Source: Agrobacterium rosae
Lineage (GTDB): Bacteria; Pseudomonadota; Alphaproteobacteria; Rhizobiales; Rhizobiaceae
Assembly: GCF_002915175.1 (NCBI RefSeq)
Contig: NZ_NXEJ01000008.1
Coordinates: forward strand, 531,096 to 595,095
DNA: 64,000 nucleotides
Reading direction: 5' to 3'
Shown one piece after another: positions 26,327-35,163 of the stretch. The notes below the pieces were generated by a model, which was given only the letters and a program-made list of their open reading frames with translations, searched no databases and was not told where the DNA came from. Within the stretch, counting starts at the first letter, position 1. Each line of letters starts with the position of its first letter. Both the position numbers and the translations under genes were made by a program.

Positions 26327-26341
26327 AAAAAAGGTACAATT

Positions 26342-27670
26342 TTGAGCAACATCTATTCTGCAAACTGGCTTGCTGAAAAAATAGCCGATCGTACCATTCG
26401 AGGAATCGCTCTTGAAACCAGCGCCTTGATTCGCGCTGGCATTCTTCCGGTAGGAACACGACTGCCGTCAATCCGCGATCTGGCCTATGAACTGGGCATA
26501 AGTCCAGCAACGCTGTCCGAAGCGTGGGCGGATTTGCGCCGACATAAGGTCATCACCGGGCGCGGCCGAAATGGCACATGGGTCAGTGGCGATAGCTTCA
26601 TTGCCAAACCGGAACGTTTTGCCAGCGTCGGCAATTACGGGCCAAACGCCTTGGATCTTTCGCTGGCTGTACCGGATACCTCGTTGTTGCCGCCGCTGGC
26701 GGAAGCACTGGCGCATGCGGCCACCGTCGATAAGCTCAACGACTACGAGCGCAGTCGTATCATTCCCGAATTGCAGTCAGCGGCAAGCGAGCGCTGGGCC
26801 TATCAGCCGGGAGCATTTCTGGTGACGAATGGCGGTTATAACGCTGTATACACGGCAATTCGCGCCCTTGTCTCACCCGGCTCCGCCGTCGCCATCGAAA
26901 ATCCCACGGCGATGCGGCTTCTCGATATTCTCGAGGACTTCGGAATCAAGATCATTCCAGTCATCTGCGATGAGCATGGACCGACACCTGCATCCCTGCA
27001 TGCGGCGCTGAAGGAACGACCGGGCGCATTTGTTTTCCAACCTCGCCTTCATTCCGTCACCAGCCACACGGTGAGCGCAGAACGCATGGCGGAACTGGGA
27101 GACATCTTACACGGCAGCGATACCCTGATCATCGAAGATGATGGTCTGGGTGACATTTCTTCGGTTCCCCCGCACTCTTTGGGTGCGCGCTTTCCAGACC
27201 GAACCATTCATATCGTCTCGTACTCGAAAACATTAGGGCCTGATTTGCGCCTTGCCGTTCTCTCGAGCTCGGTGACAATTGTTGAGCAAATCCAGTCTTA
27301 CCGTGCCTTCAGCGCAGGTTGGACCAGCCGCGTGCTGCAGGGTGCGACGGCATGGCTTTTACGAAATCCGCAGAGCTGGGAGACCGTGGCAAAAGCCCGC
27401 GCCACCTACCAGCAACGGCGAAATGGCTTGGCGAGTGCTTTAAGAGTGCGGGGTATCGAGACGCATTCTGGTGGCGGTCTGTGCCTTTGGCTACCAGTCG
27501 CCTCAGAAACCTTTGCAACGGTGACGCTCGCCGCCCGCAACATTGCCATCAATCCAGGAAAGAAGTTCACGCTGTTACCCGGCGACCATATCCGTGTCGC
27601 CACGTCCACGCTAACAGAGGAAAAATGGGATAGCGTTGCCGACGCTATTGCCCTCGCCTGTTCTGAGTGA
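26342..27670 (+). CDS. MocR-type transcriptional regulator (GntR HTH + aminotransferase domain)
   Basis: Regulator of 442 residues. An N-terminal GntR-type winged helix (LPVGTRLPSIRDLAYELGISPATLSEAWADLRRHKVI) joins a fold-type I aminotransferase-like domain. The PLP Lys is in SYSKTLGPDLRLA; upstream residues such as VTNGGYNAVYTAI and IIEDDGLGDI also fit. I prefer the TTG at 26342, with aaaaaagg upstream; an ATG at 26282 lies inside the operator array and is less likely. It is divergent from the dihydroxyphthalate-decarboxylase-like gene and its transporter operon, which it probably controls in response to an amino compound reacting with PLP. Confidence 0.88.
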   Translation: MSNIYSANWLAEKIADRTIRGIALETSALIRAGILPVGTRLPSIRDLAYELGISPATLSEAWADLRRHKVITGRGRNGTWVSGDSFIAKPERFASVGNYGPNALDLSLAVPDTSLLPPLAEALAHAATVDKLNDYERSRIIPELQSAASERWAYQPGAFLVTNGGYNAVYTAIRALVSPGSAVAIENPTAMRLLDILEDFGIKIIPVICDEHGPTPASLHAALKERPGAFVFQPRLHSVTSHTVSAERMAELGDILHGSDTLIIEDDGLGDISSVPPHSLGARFPDRTIHIVSYSKTLGPDLRLAVLSSSVTIVEQIQSYRAFSAGWTSRVLQGATAWLLRNPQSWETVAKARATYQQRRNGLASALRVRGIETHSGGGLCLWLPVASETFATVTLAARNIAINPGKKFTLLPGDHIRVATSTLTEEKWDSVADAIALACSE

Positions 27671-27758
27671 TCGGGCAGAGCGACATCTTATGTTCATGGA
27701 ACCACCAGCCCTCAACACAGTTCCCTGTCCACAAGACCAATAGAAGATCGGAACAGCA

Positions 27759-28499
27759 TTGACATTATTGGGGACGGTCGAAGAAATCTGGCGTTATCCG
27801 GTCAGTTCGCTCGGCGGGGAGCAACTTACCTCCGTAAACATCGAGAGCGATGGAGTTCCAAGAGACCGGAGTTGGGGCCTTGTCGATGCACACACTGGCA
27901 ACGCCGTAGCTCCCGAAAAAGAAGCCCGATGGCGACCAGCACTCTTTTTACACTCTAGGCTGATTGGCAATATGCCCGAGATCGGTTTTCCTGATGGCGG
28001 GTGGATTGCGGTTTCAAACACTGACATAGCGTCAAAGCTATCTGAGCATTTCGGCTTCGATGTCGACGTAAGGCCATACGTCACCAACACGCTAATGCCT
28101 GCAGATGGACACATCGCTACCCCTCGATACGAGCCCAGTCCGCTTCATTTGATAACGACCAGCTCGCTTGAACACCTTTCCGCGCTGATAGGAACTGACA
28201 CTGTTCACAGCAAACGCTTTCGCCCGACGCTGTTAATACGAACGGAAGGTGACGCCGATTTTCGCGAAAGCTCATGGGTCGGCCAACTTATACGGCTAGG
28301 TCCAACCCTGGTAGCGCAAGCGTCAGAAGAGACAAAGCGATGCGGAATGACGCTGATCGCCCAGCCCGGGATTTCTGAAAACCCTGATATACTACGCACC
28401 GTTCTTCGTCAGAACCGCCGCAACTTCGGCATATATGGCTCAATAGAGAAGTCTGGCGTCGTGACCGTGGGCGATAGTGTTCATCTGATCGAGGCCTGA
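27759..28499 (+). CDS. MOSC-domain protein with N-terminal beta barrel
   Basis: Protein of 246 residues with a MOSC_N beta barrel (VEEIWRYPVSSLGGEQL) followed by a MOSC domain. Members of the family bind the molybdenum cofactor or carry sulfur; some are part of N-hydroxylated-compound reductases. A conserved Cys is present late in the protein (ETKRCGMTLI). The start is a TTG at 27759; no ATG gives the full barrel. It follows the MocR gene by 88 bases on the same strand and converges on the FAD protein gene, with 10 bases between the stops. Its partner is unknown. Confidence 0.8.
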   Translation: MTLLGTVEEIWRYPVSSLGGEQLTSVNIESDGVPRDRSWGLVDAHTGNAVAPEKEARWRPALFLHSRLIGNMPEIGFPDGGWIAVSNTDIASKLSEHFGFDVDVRPYVTNTLMPADGHIATPRYEPSPLHLITTSSLEHLSALIGTDTVHSKRFRPTLLIRTEGDADFRESSWVGQLIRLGPTLVAQASEETKRCGMTLIAQPGISENPDILRTVLRQNRRNFGIYGSIEKSGVVTVGDSVHLIEA

Positions 28500-28509
28500 C
28501 CGAATAGGA

Positions 28510-30180
28510 TCAGGCCACCTCCAGCACCAAGGTCTTTTTGGTATCCAAAATAGCTTGGGATACCGTGTATCCGATATCACGGGCGCTGGTAATACCCTGC
28601 ACGAATGGGAGTTTGTGAAGCAGGAAGGCAATCGAACCACAATAGAGCTGGTTGGTCAGATTGTCTTGGAAGATCGGTCTAAACTTGTCATCCAGATCAA
28701 TCCCGCCCGTGCGAACGAGTTGATCCTCAGCGCCCACCAATGGTGACGACACAATCGTTGTCGCCTTGCGAACCACGCCCTGCTTTTTCAGCGTCGGGAA
28801 CGGGATGTCACGTGCAGATAAGGTGTGCTGTCCCGTTGCATCGATAAAGGCATCAAACTGGAGGGTTTGGTTGCCGCCGTGGACGATCGCACCACGCTCG
28901 ACCGCCTTGTTATCGATATCACTATCATTGCCGAGAGCCACGATATCGAGTTTACCCGCGCGGTGAAGCGCCAGCAAGCGACGGATCGATGCGTGCGGAA
29001 CCGTCGCGTAATCATCCACGAAGACTGTCTTGAAGTGTCTGTGAAAACGTTCGAGGTCTTTTTCGTTGAGATGCGGGATCGCGAGCGCAATGACCTCATG
29101 CATCCGCAAAATCGCGTAACGCCACTCTACCGTATAGTGCCGCAGCTTGTTGGCTTCCGCTTCGGCAAGATTGCGCGCGGCCCATACAAAAGGTGGCGTC
29201 GTCTCGCGGTCCTGAAAATAAGCTTTGGCGACCGTTTCAACCGTGAGCTGAGAGAGGCCGATGCGCGATGCGTATTCAGGGTCGCAAAAGACAAGCTCCG
29301 CCTTGAACAACTCGAACACGGCATCCAGCAAATCATGACGTCTCGTTGCGATCACCTTCTCAATCGCTGCTTCGGTGCAGAACTGAAGCGGCCGATAGGG
29401 AATTTCGCAATAGAAGTCAGCCTCCGGCAGGACACCCTTTCGCGACATCATGGTAACGTGTAGACCTTCCGTATCCGGCAGCGCGTGATATTGCAGATCA
29501 CCCTGCTCATCGAGGAGGAAAGAGCCGTGCGCCGTTGCGACGGTGATCAAGGCATCGATGCCGCTCAAAGACGTGCCTAAGATGCCGACCTTGCAGGGTT
29601 TGATTGATTTCAGCACAGGAGCGGGCCATGGCGATACATAATATCCCGGCCTGATCTCCGTCGTCTCCGGGAAGTCGTGTCCGGTGGCCATGACTACGTG
29701 ATCGAATGCGAATTCCAGCGCTTCGCCATCCGGCGCGGTTACGCTAAGACGGATATCCGCAGGTCTTAGCTCGATATCGGCAACGCGGTGCGATGCCTTG
29801 ACCTCAATCGTGTGACCGTTGGCCTTACCGATGTTGAGAAGCTGAGAAAACTGCGCGTACAGAAACTCACCCAAGACAACGCGCGGATAAAATTCACGCT
29901 CGTTGATGTTGGCTCGCTCTATACCGAAGCGCTGCAATTCCTCGTCCGACTGGCGCAAAAGCCAGTCCATCAGGGTTTCGCAGACTGGCGGTAGCTCGAT
30001 GCTGGCAATGTTCGACAGCATGGCGCGGTCGTTAAGTGCAGGGTGATAGGGTGTGCCCTTGCCCGGATCGGATTCACTCTCGAAAATGGTAATGGAAAGC
30101 GGTTCAGATTTTCCGACCAAACCCTTTAACGTGTAAATACCCGTAGGGCCGGATCCTATGATGGCAATTTTAGGTGTCAT
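28510..30180 (-). CDS. FAD/NAD(P)-binding oxidoreductase (NAD_binding_9 type)
   Basis: Flavoprotein of 556 residues. The N-terminal dinucleotide fold IAIIGSGPTGIYTLKGL is followed by the GKGTPYHPALNDRAMLSNI block typical of the PF13454 group, and ATGH (VVMATGHDFPE) and GTSLSGIDA mark the second dinucleotide region. The start is the ATG at 30180; 29 extra residues upstream have no support, and its ribosome site is weak. Substrate is unknown. It is divergent from the SDR gene, so the two probably share control of a small redox pathway. Confidence 0.82.
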   Translation of the reverse strand: MTPKIAIIGSGPTGIYTLKGLVGKSEPLSITIFESESDPGKGTPYHPALNDRAMLSNIASIELPPVCETLMDWLLRQSDEELQRFGIERANINEREFYPRVVLGEFLYAQFSQLLNIGKANGHTIEVKASHRVADIELRPADIRLSVTAPDGEALEFAFDHVVMATGHDFPETTEIRPGYYVSPWPAPVLKSIKPCKVGILGTSLSGIDALITVATAHGSFLLDEQGDLQYHALPDTEGLHVTMMSRKGVLPEADFYCEIPYRPLQFCTEAAIEKVIATRRHDLLDAVFELFKAELVFCDPEYASRIGLSQLTVETVAKAYFQDRETTPPFVWAARNLAEAEANKLRHYTVEWRYAILRMHEVIALAIPHLNEKDLERFHRHFKTVFVDDYATVPHASIRRLLALHRAGKLDIVALGNDSDIDNKAVERGAIVHGGNQTLQFDAFIDATGQHTLSARDIPFPTLKKQGVVRKATTIVSSPLVGAEDQLVRTGGIDLDDKFRPIFQDNLTNQLYCGSIAFLLHKLPFVQGITSARDIGYTVSQAILDTKKTLVLEVA

Positions 30181-30303
30181 ATGCACAATAAACCCCGTGA
30201 CGCAACGCCGACTGACGCCTGTTACAAACCGGAAGACGCCCTCGAAGTTCCCTCGACCGGGGCACACGACATGAGATAATCTTTATTTAAAAGAGAGGTT
30301 CCA

Positions 30304-30345
30304 ATGTTGAACATAGATCGTCCGAACTCGTTTCCTCTTTCATGA
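30304..30345 (+). CDS. Possible 13-residue leader peptide coupled to the SDR gene
   Basis: A good Shine-Dalgarno (gagagg, 30293-30298) stands 5 bases before an ATG at 30304. It opens a 13-codon frame (MLNIDRPNSFPLS) whose TGA overlaps the SDR start as ATGA (30342-30345). The SDR start itself has no clear ribosome site, so reading of the leader may deliver ribosomes to it. No regulatory amino acid run is seen. Confidence 0.5.
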   Translation: MLNIDRPNSFPLS

Positions 30346-31058
30346 AAACACAGAGCGATCCTCTTCTCACCTCCCTCCGCTCCGGCTTTGGGGCAGTCAT
30401 CATTGGTGCCAGCGGCGGTATCGGCTCTGCGCTGTGTGCTCGTTTGCAGCAGGAACCCCATGTCGGCGAGGTCATTGCGCTTTCTCGAAGCGAGGGCCAG
30501 ATCGACCTTCTGGACGAAACCAGCATCGAGAAAGCCGCACAACAACTCCAAGGCAAACCGATCCAGCTTCTGATCTGCGCGACGGGGGTACTCGACGTCG
30601 ACGGACATCCGCCTGAAAAAGCCTTGCGGCAGGTGGACCCCGATATCATGCTGCGGGAATTCAGCATCAATGCCGTGGGACCGGCGATGATCGCCAAGCA
30701 TTTCCTGCCTTTGCTGGATCGAAAGGACCGAGCCATTGTTGCGTTTCTGTCTGCGCGTGTCGGTTCCATCGGGGATAACAGGTTGGGCGGGTGGATTTCC
30801 TATCGCGCTTCGAAAGCTGCCCTCAACCAGATCGTCCGCACCGCATCGATCGAATATACTAGGACGCATCCCGAGATGGTGCTGACGGCGATCCATCCCG
30901 GCACGGTTAGAACGAATTTGTCCAGGCCTTACGCCGGTGGTCACCGCACTGTCTCGCCAGACGAAGCCGCGGCCTCCATCCTCACCACGCTGAATGCGCT
31001 CGGCCCTGAAACGTCCGGGTCCTTCATTGCCTATGACCGCAGCGCAATACCCTGGTAG
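30342..31058 (+). CDS. Short-chain dehydrogenase/reductase
   Basis: Classical-type SDR of 238 residues. The cofactor motif GASGGIGSAL is near residue 23, the NAG-like segment is ICATGVLD, and the active site is SARVGSIG...YRASKAAL with Tyr-x3-Lys. The C-terminus contains HPGTVRTNLSRP, as in CsgA/C-factor-like SDRs. Its ATG overlaps the stop of a short upstream frame (ATGA) and is otherwise poorly preceded. It is divergent from the FAD/NAD(P) oxidoreductase gene and 38 bases before the lytic transglycosylase gene. Substrate is unknown. Confidence 0.87.
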   Translation: MKTQSDPLLTSLRSGFGAVIIGASGGIGSALCARLQQEPHVGEVIALSRSEGQIDLLDETSIEKAAQQLQGKPIQLLICATGVLDVDGHPPEKALRQVDPDIMLREFSINAVGPAMIAKHFLPLLDRKDRAIVAFLSARVGSIGDNRLGGWISYRASKAALNQIVRTASIEYTRTHPEMVLTAIHPGTVRTNLSRPYAGGHRTVSPDEAAASILTTLNALGPETSGSFIAYDRSAIPW

Positions 31059-31096
31059 AAGCAAACGATCAAAAAAACGGGCGAGCAATATCAAGC

Positions 31097-32026
31097 ATGA
31101 GCTTCCACGACCTTACCGCCGCAGGATTGATCGCGTTGGTCGCTATGCTCAGCATGCCGATGTTTACGACGCAGGTGGCATTGAGTGCCGAAGATGGCGA
31201 GGAAGCCTGCCTCTACGAGCGAAACCGTGGCGCGCACCACATCTGCATTCGCAAGGCGTCTTTCAATGACGATCTGTGCCGGACGATTGCGCATTTTGCC
31301 CAAGAAAATAAGGTGCCGCCTGCCTTCTTCGCGCGGCTGATCTGGCGCGAAAGTCTTTTTCGTCCGGAAGCCGTAAGCTTCAAGGGCGCAGAAGGCATAG
31401 CCCAATTCATGCCCGCAACCGCCAGAAGTCGCGGTTTGGCCAACAGTTTCGACGTGATCGACGCTCTGGAGGCATCCGCATCCTATTTGAAGGAACTGGA
31501 AGGCCGCTTTGGAAACTTTGGTTTCGCCGCTGCGGCTTATAATGCCGGGGAGAACGGGCTCGCGCGTTTCCTCACCAACGGTCGGCTGCCGATAGAAACG
31601 CGCGACTATGTGTTCGCCATCACAGGTCACACCGTCGAGACATGGCGCGATGCCCCGCCTGGGAAAGCAGCACCAGAACTGGATGATGCTCTTCCATTTC
31701 AGGAGGCATGTCTGGCGCTTGCCGAAACGAGACGCATTCAGGAACCGGTTTTCAGCGGCTCGGCAGACTGGGCTCCATGGGGTGTGCAGCTTGCAGCGCA
31801 TTACCGTCCGGCAGTCGTCGAGTCGCTGTTTACGAGAGCCATCGAACGGCTGCCGTCTCCCATCAACGAGGAACGCGCCTTGATCGTTCGGCAACGCGGC
31901 GGCAATTTTGGCAATCGCCCCCGCTACGCAGCAAGAATAGGGCGTGAAACACGCGCCGAAGCCAACCGTCTCTGTGAGCAGATCAGAACCGCCAAGGTTG
32001 CCTGCACGGTTTTGCGAAACCGATAG
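31097..32026 (+). CDS. Lytic transglycosylase (SLT domain)
   Basis: Exported murein hydrolase of 309 residues that cleaves glycan strands with 1,6-anhydro ends. The N-terminal hydrophobic signal (LTAAGLIALVAMLSMPMFTT) precedes the SLT domain (about residues 75-190). The catalytic Glu is in IWRESLFRPEAVS, followed by GAEGIAQFMPATA and AAYNAGENGLARF. The C-terminal 100 residues are unassigned and contain two cysteines near the end. No inner-membrane anchor beyond the signal is seen. Confidence 0.9.
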   Translation: MSFHDLTAAGLIALVAMLSMPMFTTQVALSAEDGEEACLYERNRGAHHICIRKASFNDDLCRTIAHFAQENKVPPAFFARLIWRESLFRPEAVSFKGAEGIAQFMPATARSRGLANSFDVIDALEASASYLKELEGRFGNFGFAAAAYNAGENGLARFLTNGRLPIETRDYVFAITGHTVETWRDAPPGKAAPELDDALPFQEACLALAETRRIQEPVFSGSADWAPWGVQLAAHYRPAVVESLFTRAIERLPSPINEERALIVRQRGGNFGNRPRYAARIGRETRAEANRLCEQIRTAKVACTVLRNR

Positions 32027-32174
32027 GCGTCACCGGCCTCTGGCTATTGCGCAGGGTTGCATGGATGCAATTCACCGCTCTCCGTTGCTTTCTTCCATAT
32101 TCTACAATTCAAACAGGTGCCACCTACAACCACAGGTCATCGGGGCCTGTTTTCGTTACGGAATCTTCTCAAAA

Positions 32175-32192
32175 CTGTCGCAACACCGTCAT
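32175..32192 (+). promoter_or_regulatory. Candidate Pho box
   Basis: CTGTCGC-AACA-CCGTCAT matches 11 of 14 informative positions of the PhoB consensus CTGTCAT-N4-CTGTCAT with exact 7-4-7 spacing. It ends 38 bases before the ATG at 32231, a usual position for a -35-replacing Pho box. The rest of 32027-32230 shows no gene. Confidence 0.55.
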
Positions 32193-32230
32193 CTGACGGC
32201 TTCATACGCGCCTCTGAAAAGGAGCGCAAA

Positions 32231-33376
32231 ATGCAGCCTCAGTCGCTAACTATTTCTGGAGTCGGTAAGCGTTTCGGTACCGATGACGTGCTCAAGGGCA
32301 TCGATCTCTCCATTCGTCCCGGCGAATTCCTCTCGCTGGTCGGCATGTCTGGCTGCGGCAAGTCGACGTTGCTGAGGATCATCGCAGGTCTCGAAGCAGC
32401 GGATCGTGGCACCGTCTCAATCGGCAACCGTGATGTCACGGATGTCGATCCGGCGGACCGAAACCTTGCCATGGTGTTCCAGTCCTACGCGCTTTATCCT
32501 CATATGAGTGTCTACGACAACATCGCGACACCACTTAGAATGCGGCGCCTCTCCTTCTGGGCAAGGTTGCCACTGGTGGGACGTCTGGCCGCAAATGCCG
32601 AAACGCTGCGTGACATCGACGCTGCGGTAAAGGACGCAGCTGAGGTGCTTCAGATCGGCCATTTGCTCGATCGTCGCCCGGCGCAGCTTTCCGGTGGTCA
32701 GCGCCAGCGCGTGGCCCTTGCGCGCGCGTTGGTGCGTTCACCGGCCGCATTTTTGATGGATGAACCATTATCGAACCTTGATGCAAAGCTGCGCGCCCAT
32801 ATGCGCGGAGAACTGACCAGTCTGCACGACCGCCTCGGCGCGACCTTCGTTTACGTTACGCATGACCAGGTCGAGGCAATGACCATGTCTGACCGCATCG
32901 CCCTCATGTCGGAAGGCCGTATCGAGCAACTGGGAACACCGGACGAGCTTTACCAGCAGCCAGCGACGTTGACGGTTGCCCGCTTCATCGGAACACCGTC
33001 GATCAATCTGCTGCCCGTGGAAACGGGAGCGGCCGGCGAGATCGTTATGTTCGGACGAAAGCTTGGGCTTAGAGCACAGAGCATCGCGGCAGGCCCTGCG
33101 ACGCTCGGCATCCGCGCAGAAGATATCTTTGCGGCGACCGACGGCATCGAAGCACGTATTCTGCGGACTGAAAGCCAAGGCGCCGACCGCTACGTTACTC
33201 TTCAACTGATCGACGATACGTCCATCAGTCTTATCATGCGCCAGAGGGCCGGTGACACCCTCAACGCCGACGACGATGGCAAGGTTCGGCTGGGATTTGC
33301 CAAGACACATGTGCATTTGTTCGGCGCTGACGAGAAACGCTGCGACGTGGCGTCTTACGAACAGGTGCTCGCGTGA
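32231..33376 (+). CDS. Ugp-like ABC transporter ATP-binding protein
   Basis: ATPase of the MalK/UgpC class, 381 residues, starting at the ATG at 32231 with aaggag 9 bases upstream; 58 extra codons of open frame before it are rejected. Motifs: Walker A GMSGCGKST, signature [15 protein letters not shown], Walker [15 protein letters not shown], switch [14 protein letters not shown]-like regulatory domain fills the C-terminal third. About 15 extra residues (RRLSFWARLPLVGRL) follow the Q-loop region, longer than in typical UgpC. It overlaps the first permease gene by 4 bases. Confidence 0.92.
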   Translation: MQPQSLTISGVGKRFGTDDVLKGIDLSIRPGEFLSLVGMSGCGKSTLLRIIAGLEAADRGTVSIGNRDVTDVDPADRNLAMVFQSYALYPHMSVYDNIATPLRMRRLSFWARLPLVGRLAANAETLRDIDAAVKDAAEVLQIGHLLDRRPAQLSGGQRQRVALARALVRSPAAFLMDEPLSNLDAKLRAHMRGELTSLHDRLGATFVYVTHDQVEAMTMSDRIALMSEGRIEQLGTPDELYQQPATLTVARFIGTPSINLLPVETGAAGEIVMFGRKLGLRAQSIAAGPATLGIRAEDIFAATDGIEARILRTESQGADRYVTLQLIDDTSISLIMRQRAGDTLNADDDGKVRLGFAKTHVHLFGADEKRCDVASYEQVLA

Positions 33377-34299
33377 GTGTGGTTGTTCCCATAGATGCGG
33401 CCACGCCTGACGCTAAATCGAAAAGCTCTTCGACTGCGCGCCGCATGGCACGGCGCGGCATTCTGTTTGTCTTGCCCGCAGTTTTACTGTTGCTGGCGAT
33501 CTACATCATTCCAATGATCGTGCTGGCTGTCTTCTCGGTCACGGATTATCAGCTCGGTGCGCTTTCTACGAAATTCGTTGGCCTCGCGAATTTCCACAAG
33601 GCATTCAGCGACCCCGTTTTTCTGCGCGCACTGGCCAACACGGTGCTCTATGCCGTCATCGTCATTCCTGTCGGCGTCTTCCTGGCGCTTGGCATCGCTC
33701 TGTTGGTTTATAACCGCAAGCGCAGCCGCGCCTTCTGGGAAATCGCCTACTTTCTCCCTGTTACTGCAACGCTGGTTGCGATGGCGACCGTGTTTCAGTT
33801 CCTGCTCCATCCCTCCCTTGGGCCGGTCAATGCGGCTATCAAGTGGATGGGGTTCGAGCCCGTAGGCTTTTTGTCCAACCCTTCCCTCCTCATTCCGACC
33901 ATGGCGATCATCGGCATCTGGCAGGTATTGGGCTTCAATATGGTCCTGTTTCTGGCCGGGCTGACGGCCATTCCGAAGGATTTGCATGAGGCGATCCGGC
34001 TGGATGGCGCAAAGAACCCCATCGACCGCTTCTTCAAGGTCACATGGCCGATGCTAGGACCAACGACGATGTTCGTCGTGGTGACCACGTCGATCTCTGC
34101 CTTCAAGGTTTTCGAGACTGTGGCGGTTCTGACGAAGGGACGTTCAGGCTCCGAAGTGCTTCTCTTTGCGCTTTATCTCGAAGGTTTCGAATATTCCAAC
34201 ACCGGTTACGCAGCCGCTCTGACGCTGATTTTCCTGGCCATCGTTCTGGTTCTTTCAATCGGCCAGACGCTGCACATGGACCGGAAGGTGCATTACTGA
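33373..34299 (+). CDS. Ugp-like ABC transporter permease (UgpA/MalF type)
   Basis: Inner-membrane permease of 308 residues with about six membrane segments, beginning after a 30-residue polar N-terminus (GILFVLPAVLLLLAIYIIPM). The ATPase-docking EAA loop is visible (HEAIRLDGAKNPIDRFFKVTWP). The start is a GTG overlapping the ATPase stop (GTGA), and the end overlaps the second permease start by one base (TGATG). It pairs with the next gene to form the channel. Confidence 0.93.
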   Translation: MSVVVPIDAATPDAKSKSSSTARRMARRGILFVLPAVLLLLAIYIIPMIVLAVFSVTDYQLGALSTKFVGLANFHKAFSDPVFLRALANTVLYAVIVIPVGVFLALGIALLVYNRKRSRAFWEIAYFLPVTATLVAMATVFQFLLHPSLGPVNAAIKWMGFEPVGFLSNPSLLIPTMAIIGIWQVLGFNMVLFLAGLTAIPKDLHEAIRLDGAKNPIDRFFKVTWPMLGPTTMFVVVTTSISAFKVFETVAVLTKGRSGSEVLLFALYLEGFEYSNTGYAAALTLIFLAIVLVLSIGQTLHMDRKVHY

Positions 34300-35120
34300 T
34301 GCTCGCTTTTCGCAAATACCTGCCACACCTCATTCTGGCCATTGGCGCATTCGTGATGCTGCTGCCGTTCTATTGGATGTTCCTGACCTCCATCCGTTCG
34401 CCAGCGGAAATCTTCAGTGTATCCCTGTGGCCGATACCGGAGAAATTTGCTGCCGTCGACAATTACACGCGCGCCGCCAGCCAGGTGCCGATGTTGCGCT
34501 TCATGCTGAACGGCGTGATCGTCTGTTTCGGCATTCTCATCGTTCAGGTCCTGACGGCGGTTCCCGCCGCCTATGCGCTGGCAAAGCTTCGTTTTCCCGG
34601 TCGCAAGCTATTGCTGACGCTGGTGATTGCAGCACTCTGCGTGCCGATCCAGGCGCTGGCTTTGCCGCTGTTTGTCGGCCTTGCGAAGGCGCAATTGCTG
34701 AACACCTATTTCGCGATGATGATGCCGTTTCTGCTTTCGGTTTTTGCGATCTTCCTGTTCAACCAGTCCTTCCGCAGCTACCCCAACGAAGTTATCGAAG
34801 CGGCCCGCATGGACGGCTTTTCGGAACTGGAAATCTGCTTCCGGCTGGTTCTGCGCGGTTCTTTGCCATCGCTTGCCGCCTTCGCCGTCTTCTCGTTGGT
34901 AGCGCACTGGAACGACCTCTACTGGCCAATGATCGTCGTCACCGATACCAATCTTGCCCCGCCGCCGCTTGGAATGCTGTTTTTTGCCGACGTCGAGTCC
35001 GGCGCAAACTACGGCGCGCTGATGGCGGGAGCGACGATCATCACCGCACCCATGGTCATCTGCTTCCTGCTGGCCAGACGACATTTCATCGCAGGCATCA
35101 CCATGACCGGCGTGAAGTAA
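34299..35120 (+). CDS. Ugp-like ABC transporter permease (UgpE/MalG type)
   Basis: Second channel subunit, 273 residues from the ATG at 34299 (TGATG overlap with the first permease); an open frame back to 34044 is a shadow. It begins with a membrane segment (LILAIGAFVMLLPFYWMFLTSI) and contains the EAA loop VIEAARMDGFSELEICFRLVLR. The C-terminus FIAGITMTGVK is typical of MalG/UgpE proteins. Its gene order after the ATPase and first permease is conserved for this class. Confidence 0.93.
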   Translation: MLAFRKYLPHLILAIGAFVMLLPFYWMFLTSIRSPAEIFSVSLWPIPEKFAAVDNYTRAASQVPMLRFMLNGVIVCFGILIVQVLTAVPAAYALAKLRFPGRKLLLTLVIAALCVPIQALALPLFVGLAKAQLLNTYFAMMMPFLLSVFAIFLFNQSFRSYPNEVIEAARMDGFSELEICFRLVLRGSLPSLAAFAVFSLVAHWNDLYWPMIVVTDTNLAPPPLGMLFFADVESGANYGALMAGATIITAPMVICFLLARRHFIAGITMTGVK

Positions 35121-35163
35121 CTCCCCTCTCCTTCCTCCCAAACACATCTCTCTGGAGAACGAC

